Assembly: GCF_026210795.1 (NCBI RefSeq)
Contig: NC_089433.1
Coordinates: 1,178,001-1,242,000 of the forward strand
Length of the DNA stretch: 64,000 nucleotides
Origin: Rhizophagus irregularis
Taxonomy: Eukaryota; Glomeromycota; Glomeromycetes; Glomerales; Glomeraceae
Direction: 5' to 3'
The first letter of the stretch is position 1, and each line of letters starts with the position of its first letter. Shown here piece after piece: positions 60,380 to 64,000 of the stretch. The notes below the pieces were generated by a model. It had not been told where the DNA came from. It saw only the letters and a program-made list of their open reading frames with translations, and made no database searches. Both the position numbers and the translations under genes were made by a program.

Positions 60380-61494
60380 TAAAGGAGTACGCAATATGTA
60401 ACCAAATGTAACCATCCAGAGTTGGTCAACCATAAGAAAAAAGATTAATTTTCAAGAAGTGAAAACCACAAAAATTTAAAATATAATTTAAACCCACCAC
60501 CTACAATATTTTTTTAAAGTTAAATTTAAATGTACACTTAGCCAAAACGTTGTCACCTGATCACCCACGTGAATTCCGTCGCACTATAGTAGCCGATTTG
60601 ACGCACCTCATTTGACTATATGAAAATACTTACAAAATTGACGCACTTATACCTGGGAAGTTGGGTTAGACTTTCCAAAAATCCGCGCATATGCAATGGA
60701 ATTTTACTTTATCAATGGTACATTTTAACCAACTAGAATATGATAGATTTCAAAAAATTTTGCTTCAGTAATCATGTATTCGTTTCATAATTGACCTATA
60801 AAACTGGAAAAGAACTTATAGTCACTCATTATTATATAAACGACCAGAAGGTCAACAATTATTAGGGTTAATGCACGTAAGTGATAGAATATCCTCAGCA
60901 TAGAGGTGTTTGGCGAAATTAATGGTAAAAGGCGTTCGAAAATAATGGTAATCCCTATTTCTCCTCACTAAACACATTATCATGTTTGTGTATTGACCTC
61001 AAGGTGCTACAGGTGCTACACTGCTACCCGTATATCCAATAATAATTGAAGACAATGAAGTGTAAATAATTTTCTATATTTAGTTAAAATTCAAAGGATT
61101 TTTTATATAATAAAATGCTGATCATTTTATCACGTGATACCGGCGAATTTCCGATTTTTTTTTGAATAAACGCAGTTTATACCTAGGTTTCAAGGTTTAT
61201 TTATATGTGTATTTTTGCCTCCTCTACAATTGGTAAAAAGGGTTTAAAACTTCATTTTTGACTTATACCATGGGGTGCGTTCAAACGCAGTGCGTTTAAA
61301 TTTTTTAAACCCAAATTCAAATGATGTAAATTTAAGTAATTCTATAAAGAAATTCTCTTTTGGAAGTCATGTGTAATTCACCAGCCATGAACAGATAAAA
61401 ATACTCACACTTATGAATTTAAGAGAAGACCGAAAAATAATATTCTTGCGGAAAATCAAAATGTTGAAATCCAAACTTTTAACATTAACCAGGA

Positions 61495-61640
61495 CCTTGA
61501 AAAAAAGGAAGGGGAAAGGATGAGAAGGGGAAGGGGAAGGGGAAGGGGTAATAAGCGAGGGAAAGGCAGAGAAGGGGGAAAAGAGCGAAACATACACCAC
61601 ACATCCAGTCACCCACATACTCACACCATACACACTAAGA
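61495..61640 (+). repeat. Repeat family B, copy 4
   Basis: A polypurine run with GGGGAAGGGGAAGGGGAAGG (61501-61585) is followed by CATACACCACACATCC, CACCCACATACTCACACC, the same order as copy 1 at 22.4 kb (polypurine, then CA-rich). It is shorter. Confidence 0.65.
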
Positions 61641-61983
61641 ACGAAGGGATAGGTAAATATACTGTATATTGAGATGTACGTGAATGAAATTGTTCATAAG
61701 TTATAGTCTTATTTGTGGGAAAGTCTATCTTTATTAATTATAAGTCATGAATAATCTAAATAGTATAAAAATTGCTTGATAATTGATTGATTTTAAAAAA
61801 ATATATTTATGATATTACGATATACCGCGTATCAATAAAATAATCTCTTGATCAGTAGCTTGTGTTATTCTGTGACATACAATAAATTTTTTACTAATAT
61901 TATTATTATTTCATTGGTTGAAATGAAAACCTATTAACTAGTAAATCGGTAATTTTGATTTGAAAATAACAAACTATTTTGCT

Positions 61984-62247
61984 ATGACAATCTTATTACC
62001 AGATGAAAGGATTGTTTATATGAGAAGAAATAATATTCTCGGTTTGTATAATTACTTGGGATTGATTATTATCATTATTAGATACTGCATGTTTATTATA
62101 AACATAATTTATAATTTACAGAGAATCCATTTATATGATACCAATTATGAGGGATGGAATGCCACTAACGTGGCTTATTTACCTCTATCACGCCTATTAA
62201 TCATATATACTTCCCAGCGTAACAACTTGTATATAGGATACGGATAA
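61984..62247 (+). CDS. Doubtful small hydrophobic frame
   Basis: From ATG 61984 the frame gives 87 residues: a polar start (MTILLPDERIVYMRRNN), an Ile-rich hydrophobic stretch (LGLIIIIIRYCMFIINIIY) and a mixed end (YEGWNATNVAYLPLSRLL). The end has coding-like composition. No promoter is obvious and no family recognised. Confidence 0.25.
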   Translation: MTILLPDERIVYMRRNNILGLYNYLGLIIIIIRYCMFIINIIYNLQRIHLYDTNYEGWNATNVAYLPLSRLLIIYTSQRNNLYIGYG

Positions 62248-62509
62248 CACGTTCATAATTGGAAAATAATTCCGCTTGTTAATTTATGAAGTCCAAGCAA
62301 CTTATTAACACAATGAATAAATTTGTAAAGTACATTAATTATAATAATAAAAATAATTTGATATAGGAAGATTTGCTATTCTAACGAGTTTCTTAATACA
62401 ATTCTCATTAGCTGAAAATAATCTCCATCATATAATTTTCTGTTTCTGGGTCTTTAGTGATGCCAAAAAAAAATAATCTTTTACCAAGTAATAATACAAA
62501 CAAACGCAA

Positions 62510-63312
62510 ATAATTATAGTTACTTCTTCCTTCCTTCCTTTCCTTTTCAAACCTCCTGACTTCAGTGGTGGAGTATTTGCTACAGTTTTTAATTTTCTGA
62601 CAAAATTTTTCTTGTTTTTCTGTCTTACATCCCGTCTTTTCTGTTTCGATAATGATGAATTTGTGTCAGCTCGTGTATTTTTGAGAGGATAAAGATGTTT
62701 AAGTGCATATATGTCATCTTCACTTAACCTTTCACGTTGGCCTGAATTGTAGAAAGATATTTATCAATAGATGATGTTGATTGTATAAACAAATTGAAAG
62801 GAGCCTTATACAAGACCAACTATGTAAGGATCTATTTCTACTCCCGGCTTTCATATTTATCCGTCTACGTGAAGAATAGTGCATTATAGAATTGCGATCG
62901 TACGGCTATAACACCGCACATTCGATGTTGAAAGCTTCTTATAATTTTCATCATATTTCTCAACGTTCAAATAATCGTCACAGTCAGTCAATGCACTCAA
63001 GTGTATGCATCAGTTCGTGTATAGCACTGCCTATGGGCTTGGCCAACCCGTGGTAACAGATAACTTCTTTATGATCGCGAAATGAATAAGAGCCACTGGC
63101 ATTATAGTATTATAGACAGATTACTACCTAGGATCAGTATCCGCTCGCGTCAATAGTCTTAATGCAGTCATTTTGGTTAATTCTCACCACAATCTAAACG
63201 AACTATCGCTTAAATACTCTATTATTAACGCAATGAGAGAGATTTTAAGTTCAGGAAATATATCTCCGAATTCATATGGGACGATCCATGGCACAGGAAT
63301 CAGAGTCACTCA
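62510..63312 (-). pseudogene. Astacin-type zinc metalloprotease (M12A), decayed
   Basis: Minus-strand pieces in the order of an astacin domain: VPWIVPYEFGD (about 63292-63260, the N-terminal 'W..IPY' of the mature protease); a broken middle; SAIHELMHTLECID (about 63030-62993), the zinc motif HExxHxxGxxH in which the Gly is Glu and the third His is Asp; DDYLNVEKYDENYKKL (about 62980-62930) matching the 'DRDDYV.I...N' segment; YDRNSIMHYSS (about 62900-62866), the Met-turn SxMHY; then GQRERLSEDDIYALKHLY (about 62750-62695), the typical domain end. A basic tail rich in Lys/Arg follows. At least two frameshifts and several stops separate the parts. Astacins are secreted or membrane-bound endopeptidases, common in animals and bacteria and not usual in fungi. 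This copy cannot be active. Confidence 0.75.
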
Positions 63313-63319
63313 TATAACT

Positions 63320-64000
63320 CAGTACAATGATCTATTTTCTTGTTTATAACTTAGTTGCAAAAAAATAAGAGGATTCCTGGTCTATTTATTTAAAATAGTA
63401 AGAAACATGGTAATAATAATTTTTCACGATTATGAAGAAAGTTTTTTAAAAAAAGTTTCACAAAAATGTCAACAACTGTATAACACAAACGGTAAATAAT
63501 AACAGATCAATAAAATAATAAAATGGAAAATATAAATATAAAAAATTCTACTATTTTGTTTAATCAACTTAAAACCTGATCACGCTACTCGGAATCTAAG
63601 AATGCCGAACGCATTTTTTCTAATCTACATATCATCATCTTTCAATAATGGTGCGAACACTTAGAAAATTAATTCATAGATTATATATATGTACTTCGCT
63701 AATGAACATAATGTCTGTCCGATTTCTTTTTCCCACTCTTCTGTCTTTGCCAATCACACTTTGATATGAATTTACTCACGTGTTAATATATACAGATTCT
63801 TTGATTGGCTGATCTCAATATATTATGATAACAAAATTATTGGTTTTTAATATACTGTAAAATTTAAAAAAATGAAGTACAAATTTCATAAATTAAAACT
63901 AATCAAATAATCTAACATATATTTATCAATTCTATCAACCATTTCATTTTTCATATTTTAAAAAAAGTTTCGCAATCATAAAGCATCACATGATCATCAA
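63320..64000. other. No gene recognised
   Basis: AT-rich end of the window. TTTGATTGGCTGATC (CCAAT-type) at about 63801. The upstream part of the astacin-like gene may once have been here, but nothing is readable. Confidence 0.45.

Overview
The window is very AT-rich eukaryotic DNA with small GT-AG introns, TATA-driven short genes and many decayed transposons. Expanded families (tyrosine-kinase-like kinases with the C-lobe signature 'CW..DP.KRP', F-box/LRR proteins, DUF3504 Crypton-type recombinases, LINE fragments ending in poly(A)) fit a glomeromycotan arbuscular mycorrhizal fungus, Rhizophagus-like. This assignment rests on recognising protein families, not on a database match. Only one long intact gene is visible (F-box protein, 46653-48101, +). 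Most of the rest is relics, repeats and noncoding DNA. No tRNA, rRNA or CRISPR array was recognised.

Left part (1-21 kb): a small TIR element with an 8-bp target duplication (196-428); two dead kinase 3' ends and a cysteine-rich fragment with an internal tandem duplication (2-3.8 kb); a long stretch of unrecognised coding relics (9.6-14.6 kb) ending in a LINE endonuclease fragment; a decayed DUF3504 recombinase (15.2-16.5 kb, -); and a kinase gene (17617-21113, -). Between the start exon and the catalytic domain of that kinase gene lies the most unusual object in the window: a tandem array of spliceosomal-type introns of about 70-120 nt separated by exons of only 3 nt (one of 6 nt, one of 1 nt). 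If all are spliced, the reading frame is kept exactly and the product resembles the N-terminal region of related kinases. The catalytic part carries an in-frame TAG and a damaged DFG motif.

Middle part (22-37 kb): a polypurine/CA-rich repeat family (four copies in the window); two 5'-truncated LINEs with clear target duplications, one nested in an older LINE; a 690-bp TIR element; a 4.4-kb foldback element with near-identical inverted arms of about 1.6 kb built from minisatellites; a full-length Tc1-type element with TA duplication and one frameshift; and a decayed pogo/Tigger transposase.

Right part (37-64 kb): a second and third copy of the polypurine/CA-rich family, another dead kinase fragment, possible crinkler-like relics, a second copy of the 8-bp-TSD TIR family (44220-44894), the F-box gene with TATA box and polyadenylation signal, two further TIR elements (48901-49123 and 49442-50082), a small membrane-protein candidate with its own TATA box (53251-53517), several short tandem duplications, and a decayed astacin-type zinc metalloprotease (62.5-63.3 kb, -).
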